Shown here: positions 1-7,893 of the stretch, in pieces
How positions within the stretch are numbered: position 1 is the first letter of the stretch
Layout of the letters: each line of letters begins with the position of its first letter
Assembly: GCA_964538515.1 (NCBI GenBank)
Contig: CAZIEW010000067.1
Span: 1 to 31,682, forward strand
Direction of reading: 5' to 3'
Length of the DNA stretch: 31,682 nucleotides
Source: CALBZH01 sp964538515
GTDB taxonomy: Bacteria > Desulfobacterota > Syntrophobacteria > Syntrophobacterales > Syntrophobacteraceae
The notes under the pieces: model-generated
What the model was told of the DNA's origin: nothing
Databases searched by the model: none
The model's input: only the letters and a program-made list of their open reading frames with translations
Translations under genes and position numbers: made by a program

Positions 1-82
1 CGGCATAGTGTTGGTGCAGGACCTTCCACAAGGGGGAATCGGTGGGCTCCCGGGGCTGATAGACGGGCGAGAGGGCAGGCAT
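1..82 (-). CDS. IS91-family transposase, N-terminal fragment (runs off window)
   Basis: The minus strand from an ATG at 80-82 stays open to the window edge and encodes 27 residues. They begin MPALSPVYQPR and end with SPLWKVLHQHYA. This resembles the N-terminus of IS91/IS801-type Y2 transposases, which commonly start with a 'YxPRxPxxSPLWxxLxxHY' stretch. Such enzymes are HUH single-strand nucleases that mobilise DNA by rolling-circle transposition. The catalytic HUH and YxxxY regions lie outside the window, so I cannot tell whether the gene is intact. It points away from the plus-strand IS91 remnant at 355-981, so the two pieces are not simply halves of one copy unless there has been an inversion. 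Confidence 0.6.
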   Translation of the reverse strand, partial: MPALSPVYQPREPTDSPLWKVLHQHYA

Positions 83-354
83 TGGAGATCCATCGCACGG
101 CACTCCGACTCACGTTTGACGGGACGCCGCCATCGCTGCACGAGCGGCATGGAAGGGGGCTGCTTCCCACTTGCGCTGCAAGCCGCCGGTCTGGGGCAGC
201 ACCGTGCGTTGCAGTGGGCCGGTTGGGTCTGCAAGGGTTGCCCCGTGAGCACAAAAGATAGGTGAATAAAAGGTGAAAGTCAAGCCGTAAGACGTGAGGG
301 CGCTGCTGACCGGCTTGTCTGCCTGGTCGATCAGACCCGCTCAGTCCTCCACGT
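83..354. other. Non-coding or decayed stretch between two IS91 pieces
   Basis: About 270 bases between two oppositely oriented IS91-family fragments. I see no recognisable gene. One minus-strand frame is open from about 280 to 119 but matches nothing I know. The ends of the IS91 elements probably lie here, but I could not define them from sequence alone. Confidence 0.3.
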
Positions 355-981
355 GGTCGATCCTGAGCAGGCCAAAAGGTCTTTCGGGGGTAGTTCCTTG
401 CACTGTTCAAACGGGCATGCCGGTCCGGAAGCGTGACCTTCTCCGGAGAGACGGCCTCTCTAAACAACGAGGCCGCTTTCAAGCGGTTTCTCCGGGGTCT
501 CTATCGAAGCAGTGGGTCGTCTACTGCAAGCGGCCCTTTCAAGACGCCGAAAGAGTCGTGAAATATCTCGGGCGCTACACCCGCCGGGTCGCAATGTCCA
601 ATGAGCGAATCGTCGGAATGGAGGTGGAGCGGGTTACCTTCCGGTACCGAAGCTCCGTGGATCACAATCTGATGAAGCGGATAACTCTGAATGTCTTCGA
701 ATTCATTCACCGGTTTCTCCTTCACATCTTGCCCGAAGGGTTCACGAAGATCCGCCACTACGGCATCCTCTCGAACCGGCATCGCCAGACCCAAGGTCGC
801 CCGATGCAAAGAGATTCCGGGAGTGACGCGAGAAGCTCCTTCGGCAAACCCGGGAGAAACCTGGCAGGCTCTGTTGCTTCAAATGGCGGGGATCGCTCTC
901 ACCGTCTGCCCCGTATGCGGCAACGGGCGCATGAGGGTTACGGAACAGTTGCTGCCGACCCGCTCCCGAGGGCCACCATGA
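355..981 (+). pseudogene. Decayed IS91-family transposase (C-terminal half, frameshifted)
   Basis: Translation in three frames together rebuilds the C-terminal half of an IS91-type transposase. A first piece (about 400-507) reads FKRACRSGSVTFSGE and AAFKRFLRGLYR. After a frame change near 507, the next piece reads QWVVYCKRPF, YLGRYTRRVAMSNERIV and FLLHILPEGFTKIRHYGIL. A second change near 780-795 leads to a third piece with ARCKEIPG, WQALLLQMAGI and a zinc-finger-like TVCPVCGNGRM, ending at the TGA at 979-981. The catalytic HUH/Y2 N-terminal half is missing. At least two frame disruptions plus a small insertion near 370-390 mark it as dead. Such elements mobilise adjacent DNA, and the neighbouring broken DUF4337 gene fits a decaying insertion hotspot. 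Confidence 0.8.
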
Positions 982-1160
982 AATCGGTTTCCTTGAAGCA
1001 ATGCCACCAAAGAGCACCGAAAGATCCCTACGGGGATGACGCATTTCTGCGGCCTTCCGCCCAAGATCCGTGCAACCGATCTCGGCTACGGAGCCGCAAA
1101 ATCAATCGAGGGTCTTGATTTCATCCCTCCCCCTGCATGAGACATCCCTGGAGTGTTCCC

Positions 1161-1795
1161 ATGAGTGAAGTCCGAATCGATGAAGTCACCGCGCACCGCT
1201 CCGGTGGTCGGTTCGAGCCGATCTGCGGTCTGACGTTCGCCCTCCTGGCCGTGACGGACATGGGTGTCAGCAAGTACGGCGATGACGAGCTCATCGGCAA
1301 CAACACCAAAGCAAACGTCTACGCCTGGTACCAGTCGAAGAGCGTCAAGCAGAGCCTCGTCGAGGGGCAGCGCGATCTCCTCAACACCCTGATCGAGCTC
1401 GGATCCATCCGGTCAGAACAGGTATCCGCCCTGTAGACCCACGTGAAGGACCTTGGAGAGCAAATCCAGCGGTACAGCAAGGAAAAGCAAGAGCTGCTGC
1501 TCGGCTCGGCGGGAGTCGGGCCGGGAGAGCTGGGTCCAGGGGAATCGACGGTGCTTTCGGGGAGGTTGAAGGGGCCAAGGAGTGGGATAAGAAGGTGAAT
1601 ATCTGAGGAAAGGCCGGGGACATTTACGACCTGGCCCTTCTCTTTCTCCAGCTGAGCCTTGTCCTGGGAGCGGTCGCCCTGGTGCTGCAGAAGCCTTCGT
1701 TCAAGTGGTGGCTTTACTGGGCCATGGTCATCATCGCCCTCATCGGATGCCGATACTCGCTCCGCGCCTTCCGTGTGGCACTGACCGCGGGCTGA
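1161..1795 (+). pseudogene. DUF4337-like membrane protein, broken gene
   Basis: The ATG at 1161 starts MSEVRIDEV. The frame continues with a hydrophobic segment and a region AWYQSKSVKQSLVEG that resembles the 'A(F/W)YQAK.(I/V)(K/R)' region of DUF4337 proteins. These are small bacterial membrane proteins of unknown role. The frame hits TAG at 1434, reads on if that stop is ignored, then shifts near 1560 (EWDKKVNI). It meets TGA at 1604 and finishes with two hydrophobic helices (DLALLFLQLSLVLGAVAL and WWLYWAMVIIALIG) before TGA at 1793-1795. The order N-terminal helix, charged middle, two C-terminal helices matches the family. Three separate lesions make sequencing error an unlikely sole cause. 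The family assignment is from memory of the motif pattern. Confidence 0.65.
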
Positions 1796-1805
1796 GGGGA
1801 TCCGC

Positions 1806-2870
1806 TCAGAAGCGAAAAGGGAACCGGATCGTAACGGGCAGGTTGTCCACGGTGTCGTCGGGCGCAAGCGGCGCGACGAAATCCAGGATCACCAGCAGCA
1901 TGAATTGGCGCTCGCCAAGCGCCGGCACCGCGGCGGCAGGGAGCCTCCCGGTCAGCTCCGGTTTCTGGCGGACCACGACGTCGTAGCTTCTCCCATCATT
2001 CAGGGTGGCCACTGCCTTTTGCCCGGCTTGCGCGTATTTGAGGTGCTTGGAGTCCAGGTAGGCCTGGACACAGGGGCGCTCGAGGCTTCCAAGCATGAGG
2101 AGGGGCTGCCCCTGGCTGAACGATTGCCCCACCTCGGCAAACACTTCCAGAACTCGCCCTCGCACGGGACTCTTGTGCAACAGCCGCCCTTTCTGCTCCT
2201 CGAGGGTCTGCAGCTCCGCTTCGATGAGCTTCGCTCTCGTCTCGAACACCCGGTCCGGAGCGTGCAGCCTCAGATCCTCCAAGCGTCGCAGCGCCATGGC
2301 GCTTCGCATCTGCTGCAGATTGGCCTCCGCCTGCTGAAGATTGCTCTGGGCCAGATTCAGCTCGGCAATCGTCGCCGCTCCCTGCTCATACAGAAAGCGC
2401 ACCTTCTTGATGTGGGCCAGGTGATAGTCCACCACCTCCTGGCTCAGCCGGAGTCCCTTTTCCAGCTCCTGGAGAGCCGAGGCCCCCGACGGCGGCGGGG
2501 ACGAAAGATCGTGGGTCGCCGCTTCGGCGCGGAGCAGCTGCTCGCGCTGCACCAGCTCCGGACTCGACAAGATGGCCAGAACGCGCCCCGGCGCCACCTC
2601 CTCTCCCACCCGAGCCCCAAGGTGGCTCAGCCAGCCCGCAATCTGGGTGTTGATCGCCACCTTCTCGAGGGAGACAAACCCCGAGGCAGTCACGACGACG
2701 GTCGTGTAGAAAATCTGCCCCATCAGATACAACAGAGGCGTTGAGACCAGGATGAGAACCAGGTACCACCGCCAGCGAGCAACCGCCCGTTTGGTCGGCC
2801 CGTAGGGAACCCGCACCCCGCGCTCCCGGTCGGGCTCGGTACTCTTGGACGAACGAAAGGTTACCTTCAT
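1806..2870 (-). CDS. HlyD-family periplasmic adaptor (membrane fusion protein)
   Basis: A 354-residue protein with a basic N-terminus, one membrane helix at about residues 36-57 (YLVLILVSTPLLYLMG) and a large periplasmic part. After the helix comes the first half of a biotinyl-lipoyl-like fold (SGFVSLEKVAINTQIAGWL, VGEEVAPGRVLAIL). A long alpha-helical hairpin rich in Leu, Gln and Glu follows (about 110-225), then the second lipoyl half (SPVRGRVLEVFAEVGQSFSQGQPLLML) and a beta-barrel. Adaptors of this type bridge an inner-membrane transporter or synthase to an outer-membrane TolC channel. Its ATG overlaps the stop of the upstream outer-membrane gene by four bases (ATGA), so the two are translationally coupled. 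No ABC ATPase is nearby; the inner-membrane partner in this operon is a glycosyltransferase. It is the last gene of the operon. Confidence 0.85.
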   Translation of the reverse strand: MKVTFRSSKSTEPDRERGVRVPYGPTKRAVARWRWYLVLILVSTPLLYLMGQIFYTTVVVTASGFVSLEKVAINTQIAGWLSHLGARVGEEVAPGRVLAILSSPELVQREQLLRAEAATHDLSSPPPSGASALQELEKGLRLSQEVVDYHLAHIKKVRFLYEQGAATIAELNLAQSNLQQAEANLQQMRSAMALRRLEDLRLHAPDRVFETRAKLIEAELQTLEEQKGRLLHKSPVRGRVLEVFAEVGQSFSQGQPLLMLGSLERPCVQAYLDSKHLKYAQAGQKAVATLNDGRSYDVVVRQKPELTGRLPAAAVPALGERQFMLLVILDFVAPLAPDDTVDNLPVTIRFPFRF

Positions 2871-5149
2871 GGTTTCATCATCTCGAGAAAACGCCAGCTT
2901 TGAATGACCACGGTGAAGAAATTGCCTCCCCCCAAGCGCTGCTTGAGGGTCTCCACCGCTTTCGATACGGCGGCGGCGCCCTGCACCGCATAGCTTTCGG
3001 AAGTGTCAAGGGACGGCTCGACGCTGAGAGCGACCGAAAACCGGAGGCCGGGATTTCGCTTCAGGATGGGCCGAACCCGCTCGGCGGCCTTGGCCGGGTC
3101 CGAAACGTAGACCATCAGCACCACTTCTGAAATGCGCATGGTCTCAAGCGCACAGGCAAGGCAGAGTTTGAACTTGCCCTTGTCGAAAAAGCGGGGATGC
3201 ACGCTGATGCCCACGGGCCAGGGGCTCACCTGGCCAACGGCCTGGAGCGTGTGGGTCAGCTCGCCGAGCAGGTACTCCCGGGAATACCGGCTGGTGTCGA
3301 GCTGATCCGGCTCGAGATCGAGGTGCAGACCGTCGAAGGGGAGGTCTTTCAGCTGCTGGATGATGGTGATCAGATCCTCTCTGGCACCCGGAAGAATCCA
3401 GGTGGGCTCTCCCAGCAGCAGATCGACGGTGACCCCGCCGGAACGGGCACCTTCCAGGAACGCTCGTAAGCTGCGAGCCCCTTCGACGGTCTGGGCTCTC
3501 CGAATCTGCGCCTCGTTCAGGCCGAGCAGAACGCGCCCGACGCCGTGCTCGGCAAGCTGATGCAGGATCTCCTGACACGGAATGGACCCATCCAGCCAGG
3601 GCTCCGTTTCCCAGTGATAGACGGCCGTCGGGCGAGCGACCGCTGCCGCGGCTATGGGAACGGCCTCGGGAGCCTTTTTCAAGCGACCTTTGCTCCCTTT
3701 GCTCTCGAGACTCGATTTGGGCCAGGCGAGCCAGTCGGGACGCACGGGATCGTTTTGGATGACCGACTGGGTCGGCCCGTCGGGCAAGGTGTCATCGGCA
3801 TCCCGCTCGCAGCCTTCCGGCGCCAGCTGCAGAAGGGTCGCTTGAGCCTGCAGGAAGAGCACCTCGGCATCGATCAGGTCGAGGCTGGTCTGATAATACT
3901 GGAATCGGCTCTGCTGCAGCTTCTCCAGGGTATCGCCCGGAAGATAGCCGGCTCGAAGCTGGTTTTCCCGCACCGATTCGAGAGCAGCCTTCACGCGCTG
4001 ATTGGAAAACCGCAGGTTCGCATACGCCGCGTGATATTTCTCCAACGATTCAGCCGCATCGACCAGGAGCTCTCCGGACTTCTGGTCGAGCTCGAGCTTG
4101 GTCTTGTTGAGGCCGGCCCGTGCAGCCTGTCGACCGGCTTCAGTGGCCGTCTTGATCCGCGCCGGCAGCTGCACGTTGAAGGACATGGTGAGCCCGTAAC
4201 CCGGCTGCCCCGCGGGATAGTCCACGGACCCGTTGCCGGAAAGGTCCAGGCTCGCGTCCACGTCACTTCGATTCCCCAGGCGCATGGCACCGAGCTGCTC
4301 GTCCATGAGACTGCGGCGCAAAGCAAGCTCCGGGTGGGTATCCAGGATCCTGGCCTTGAGCCGGGCTTCGTTCACGCAGGGCAACGGAAGCGTTGGGCAT
4401 TCGGTCGACAAGGTCTCGAAGTGGCCATTCGTCAGGAGGCAGATAACGCCCAGAGCGCGCTTTTGAATGGCCTGTGCGTTGGCGATGTTCCGTTCAGCCA
4501 GCCCGAAAGCCGTGATGAATTCCTGGCGATCCGCCTCCAGCAGGAACCCCTTCGCAACCCGCTCCCTCAACGCGGCCTCGAGAGTCTCACGGCCGTCGAG
4601 AAACGCCTTGCTCAGCTCGATCCGACGCTCGCACCCCCAGTAATTGACATAGTGGCTTCGGAGCGCGTTGAGGCCGATTCGACTTGCCAGCTCGAGCTTG
4701 TGGCGATTCTCCCAGGTCCGGGCTTCCGCGCGCAGCATGCTCAGCTGCTCTTTCTTGCGCGATCCCAGGAGCGGGTAGCGCAAGCCCATCCGGATCGACG
4801 CCTGGTTGAAGTGCCGGATCTTGTTGGCATCGCTCGCTTCCTGATATGTCCCGTTGCTGAAGCCCCCGAAGATCTTCCACCCGCTCAACGCCTGCTCACG
4901 CTCGAAGAGCTGAATCTGCTGCTCGAGCTCGGCGGCCGCGACCAGGACCTGCGGGGCGTTGTGGATCTTCCGCTCCAGCTCCTCGAGGGTCACCGTCGTG
5001 CCGGCCGTCCCCTGGATCCCGGTGAGCAGCATCACGAGCAGAATTGCCGGCAGCACGAAGCCCGGAGAAGTCCGATGCCGCTTGTCCGCGCCGGTCCGGC
5101 TCCTGGATGAGCCCCGTGAGCTGTGATGGTCTGCCGTTGAGGTCCGCAC
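2867..5149 (-). CDS. TolC-like outer-membrane efflux protein fused to GH18-like TIM-barrel domain
   Basis: About 760 residues. The N-terminus is basic, followed by a signal-type hydrophobic stretch (VLPAILLVMLLTGIQG). Residues about 50-475 show the long amphipathic, Gln/Leu/Arg-rich helices and internal duplication of outer-membrane efflux proteins (LRYPLLGSRKKEQL, LQQSRFQYYQTSLDLIDAE). A low-complexity Lys/Ala/Pro linker follows. Residues about 505-760 look like a TIM-barrel glycosidase: VYHWETEPWLDG, then FDGLHLDLEPD, which fits the DGxxxDxE catalytic signature of GH18-like enzymes, then VVLMVYVSD. The start is uncertain. I chose GTG at 5147-5149 because GGAAGG (minus strand, 5156-5161) lies six bases upstream and an N-terminal signal is needed. 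A GTG further in or ATG 5030-5032 is possible. The reading frame is open further upstream, but that part overlaps the glycosyltransferase gene and does not look coding. The fusion is unusual. Confidence 0.8.
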   Translation of the reverse strand: MRTSTADHHSSRGSSRSRTGADKRHRTSPGFVLPAILLVMLLTGIQGTAGTTVTLEELERKIHNAPQVLVAAAELEQQIQLFEREQALSGWKIFGGFSNGTYQEASDANKIRHFNQASIRMGLRYPLLGSRKKEQLSMLRAEARTWENRHKLELASRIGLNALRSHYVNYWGCERRIELSKAFLDGRETLEAALRERVAKGFLLEADRQEFITAFGLAERNIANAQAIQKRALGVICLLTNGHFETLSTECPTLPLPCVNEARLKARILDTHPELALRRSLMDEQLGAMRLGNRSDVDASLDLSGNGSVDYPAGQPGYGLTMSFNVQLPARIKTATEAGRQAARAGLNKTKLELDQKSGELLVDAAESLEKYHAAYANLRFSNQRVKAALESVRENQLRAGYLPGDTLEKLQQSRFQYYQTSLDLIDAEVLFLQAQATLLQLAPEGCERDADDTLPDGPTQSVIQNDPVRPDWLAWPKSSLESKGSKGRLKKAPEAVPIAAAAVARPTAVYHWETEPWLDGSIPCQEILHQLAEHGVGRVLLGLNEAQIRRAQTVEGARSLRAFLEGARSGGVTVDLLLGEPTWILPGAREDLITIIQQLKDLPFDGLHLDLEPDQLDTSRYSREYLLGELTHTLQAVGQVSPWPVGISVHPRFFDKGKFKLCLACALETMRISEVVLMVYVSDPAKAAERVRPILKRNPGLRFSVALSVEPSLDTSESYAVQGAAAVSKAVETLKQRLGGGNFFTVVIQSWRFLEMMKP

Positions 5150-5166
5150 GGGCCGCCTTCCGTCGA

Positions 5167-6501
5167 CTAGAACTTCGTTTTCCTGAGGACATACCAGGGA
5201 GCCATGGAGCTCTCCAGATGACTCTTGAACACCATTTCCCACGCCGTGGCCACGCCGCTCCAGAGCCGCGTAAAAAACGTGAACAGCGGGACGATCGGGA
5301 TCAATGGCGCCAGCTGTAGATCCTGCTTCGGCCGCTCGGACAGAAAGAGCAGGAAGACCAGGTAGAAAACCAATGTCAGGAGCAGGTAGAAAAGATACAC
5401 CACCACCCAGACGCCAAGCGAATACCCAATCGGGAAAAACGCAAACGTGAACACCGTGTAGGTCAAGATCACGAAGGGCATCACCAGCTGGAAGAAGAGT
5501 CCCGTCCAGAGGGTCAGCGTCCAGTTCCGCCACCCGAAAAGACCGGGTCTCAAGCTGTGGTAGTGCTTGCGTATATAGAGGTAAAACAGGTCTCCGTCCC
5601 ACCGAAGCCGCTGCTTCATGAAGCCCGTCAGCGTGTGCGGAGCGTCGGTATGCCCCATGGCCTGTGGCTCGAAGAGGATTTTCAGATTCGGATGGCGCCC
5701 GAAGTAATTCTTGATCCGCATGGTGATGTCCAGATCCTCGGCCGTCCCGCTGTCCCAGCCCCCGATGGTCTGGAGGAAGGACTTCCGGAAGATCCCGAAA
5801 GCTCCGGAAATGTTGTTCACCACGTTGAACTCGCTCAACCCCACCTTGCTCGCGTGGATGGAAAGGAGGTACTCGATGGCCTGAAGCCGGGTCCAGATGC
5901 TCGTCCTGTAGTTGCGAACGCGCAGACATCCCGCAACGCCGACCACGTTGGGGTCGGCGAAATGCCGGACGGCCCGATCCACCATGATGTTGTCGAAAGA
6001 CGTATCGCCGTCGAGGGCCATGACGATCTCCCCCCGGGCGACGGAAAGCCCTGCGTTCAGGCTGGAAACACGACCGCCGCGCTGCCACTTGGGAAGGACC
6101 GTGAGCACACGCCCCCGCTTCGTCTTGACGTAGGCTTCCATGCTCTTGGCGGCCTCGTAGGTTGTGATGTTCCGCGTGGCCCCGTCAACGACGCAGATGA
6201 TCTCGATCAGGCCCGTATAGAGCTGCTCGGCGAGAGAGACGATGGTCATCTTCACGTCCTCGCCTTCCGAGTAGCACGTGACCACGCACGAGACGGCCGG
6301 GTGGAAGGGCAGCACTTCGGGCACTTCCGTTTCCGTCCGGATCACGTATTTCAGAACGCCCAGGAAAACCACCGTGTAGACCGGAACCTCGAAGAACACG
6401 ACGTACGGGATGAACTTGAACACAAACAGCCAGAATCCCTGGTTGAAGGGACTTTGGAGCAGGAGGTACACCGTTTCGATGATCTGGTAGATCGTCTGCA
6501 T
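5167..6501 (-). CDS. Membrane glycosyltransferase family 2 (processive polysaccharide synthase)
   Basis: 444 residues resembling BcsA/PgaC/NodC-type synthases. An N-terminal hydrophobic region (about 20-50) precedes a GT2 catalytic domain. Visible motifs are VVDGA (D106), ALDGD (D164, D166; the DxD metal/UDP-sugar site), TAED (E255/D256, catalytic base region) and QRLRW (297-301, the QxxRW motif of processive enzymes). Several membrane helices follow at about 330-360, 362-388 and 397-420. The enzyme would polymerise a nucleotide sugar and extrude the chain across the inner membrane; the sugar cannot be read from the sequence. No PilZ domain is fused, so c-di-GMP control, if any, must come from another protein. 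The ATG lies only three bases after the stop of the zinc-ribbon gene, and 17 bases separate its stop from the next start, so this is operonic. Confidence 0.9.
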   Translation of the reverse strand: MQTIYQIIETVYLLLQSPFNQGFWLFVFKFIPYVVFFEVPVYTVVFLGVLKYVIRTETEVPEVLPFHPAVSCVVTCYSEGEDVKMTIVSLAEQLYTGLIEIICVVDGATRNITTYEAAKSMEAYVKTKRGRVLTVLPKWQRGGRVSSLNAGLSVARGEIVMALDGDTSFDNIMVDRAVRHFADPNVVGVAGCLRVRNYRTSIWTRLQAIEYLLSIHASKVGLSEFNVVNNISGAFGIFRKSFLQTIGGWDSGTAEDLDITMRIKNYFGRHPNLKILFEPQAMGHTDAPHTLTGFMKQRLRWDGDLFYLYIRKHYHSLRPGLFGWRNWTLTLWTGLFFQLVMPFVILTYTVFTFAFFPIGYSLGVWVVVYLFYLLLTLVFYLVFLLFLSERPKQDLQLAPLIPIVPLFTFFTRLWSGVATAWEMVFKSHLESSMAPWYVLRKTKF

Positions 6502-6504
6502 GGC

Positions 6505-7893
6505 CTAATCCAAATCTCCCATCAGCCGGGGGAGCATCAACCGGGCGGGCTCATCGGGCGCCATGTCCATGGGGGCGCTGAAGGTCACGATCTCGATCTC
6601 GATCTGAACTCCTTCCTCCTGTCTGGTATGCTCCTGGATGTTTCGAATGCGCGAGGCCAGGACGCCGCACCCCGGACGATCGGTCTTGGGCAGCAGGATC
6701 CAGAGGGTCCGCTGGCTCGTCCGGGTGGTGAGGTCCGTCTTGCGAATCGCATCGCGCAACCGCACGGCAAACTCATCGACCAGCTCCGACGTGCGGTACC
6801 GACCGATCCGGTCGGTAAGCTCGAGCACGTTGCTCAGCCGAATGCCGAGCAGGCTGAAAAACTCCTGTGGATAGCGGCGGCAGAGGGCCATGAGCCAGTC
6901 GACCAGCGTTTCGAAAAACTGCGGTCGAATGTAGTTCAGGTTGTCGAAAAGGGCGTAGATGTCCTCGAGACTGCCGGTGCGTGCGGCGATGAGACCCCGT
7001 TCGCCCAGCTTGAAGGAATAGACGTGACTCGGAATCAGAGCGTCCGGATCGTTCTCGGCGCCACAGGAGAGGCACCGTGCGATCACGATGGGCTCGATGA
7101 AGGTGTGGCCGCACTCGTTGCAAGCGTAATTCTCGAGGGGACGGTCGTAATCCGTTCCGATGTGGCGCAGGCGGGCGGCGCAATTGGGACATACCAGGGC
7201 GCCGGAGGCCAGGAAGCTCTCCTCGGGAGCGACATGCCCGCACGTGAAGCAGTGCAGAAAGGGCTTCTGAACGATATCGATGCTGCGGTTCTGGGGGCAT
7301 GCATCCACGAAGTTGTGGTGGCGTCCGGAGCACTTCGGACACAGGCGCAAACGGTCCAGGAGCTCCGCCCGATCCAGATACCGGCGATCGACCAGGTTGG
7401 AAAGCCACCGCTCGACCGTCGTTCCGGGATCCGCCAGCACTTGCGCCAGGGGGTAGGAATGGACGTGCTCATGGTGCCACTGGCGGTCCGTCGTCAGCAG
7501 TTGATCCGGCCGGCAGTAGAGGTAGCCCAGCAGCCTGAAATCCTGCCCCTGATCGAGAACCTCCCCAGGGATATCGCGCATGCGATCGACGATCGCCTCA
7601 AGATCCGCAACGGCGGCGGCGATGTCAGGCCCCGTCCCGTCCGAGAGCAGGCGAATCCTGTGGCCGAGATCGTTCAGCGTGACAATCGGAGCGAGAACCC
7701 CTTTGGGAGACGAACGGATTTTCCTGATGGCCTCTTCCGCGAGCCTCGCATCGTGGCAGCCGAGAAGAACCGCCTCCCACGGGCCGCTCCACTCGACAAG
7801 GGACTCCACATCGGAGAACGCGGTCACGACGTGACCGGGAATCTCCTCATGCTGAGGCAAATCCTCACTCAAGCGCAGGTACGCCAAGTTCAT
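6505..7893 (-). CDS. Multi-zinc-ribbon (TackOD1-like) protein with degenerate GGDEF-like C-terminus
   Basis: 462 residues from the ATG at 7891-7893. A longer frame from a TTG at 7995 has no supporting features. Residues 1-110 resemble a degenerate receiver-like fold without a clear phospho-acceptor (AVLLGCHDARL, VLAPIVTLND). Residues about 120-290 carry an array of CxxC pairs: C185/C188, C215/C218, C235/C238, C258/C261 and C274/C277. These are typical of tandem zinc ribbons and match my recollection of the TackOD1 domain found next to GGDEF domains. Residues about 340-440 resemble a diguanylate cyclase fold (FFSLLGIRLSNV, RTLWILLPKTD), but the GGDEF signature position reads SQRTL, so catalysis is not expected. 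It heads the polysaccharide operon and probably acts as a cytoplasmic regulator or nucleotide sensor for the synthase. No membrane segments are visible. Confidence 0.7.
   Translation of the reverse strand: MNLAYLRLSEDLPQHEEIPGHVVTAFSDVESLVEWSGPWEAVLLGCHDARLAEEAIRKIRSSPKGVLAPIVTLNDLGHRIRLLSDGTGPDIAAAVADLEAIVDRMRDIPGEVLDQGQDFRLLGYLYCRPDQLLTTDRQWHHEHVHSYPLAQVLADPGTTVERWLSNLVDRRYLDRAELLDRLRLCPKCSGRHHNFVDACPQNRSIDIVQKPFLHCFTCGHVAPEESFLASGALVCPNCAARLRHIGTDYDRPLENYACNECGHTFIEPIVIARCLSCGAENDPDALIPSHVYSFKLGERGLIAARTGSLEDIYALFDNLNYIRPQFFETLVDWLMALCRRYPQEFFSLLGIRLSNVLELTDRIGRYRTSELVDEFAVRLRDAIRKTDLTTRTSQRTLWILLPKTDRPGCGVLASRIRNIQEHTRQEEGVQIEIEIVTFSAPMDMAPDEPARLMLPRLMGDLD

Noticed and set aside
5150..6088. 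Extension of the outer-membrane gene frame far upstream
   Set aside because: It overlaps the glycosyltransferase in another frame, and the translation is Arg/Gly/Pro-rich with no domain. The signal peptide lies much further in.
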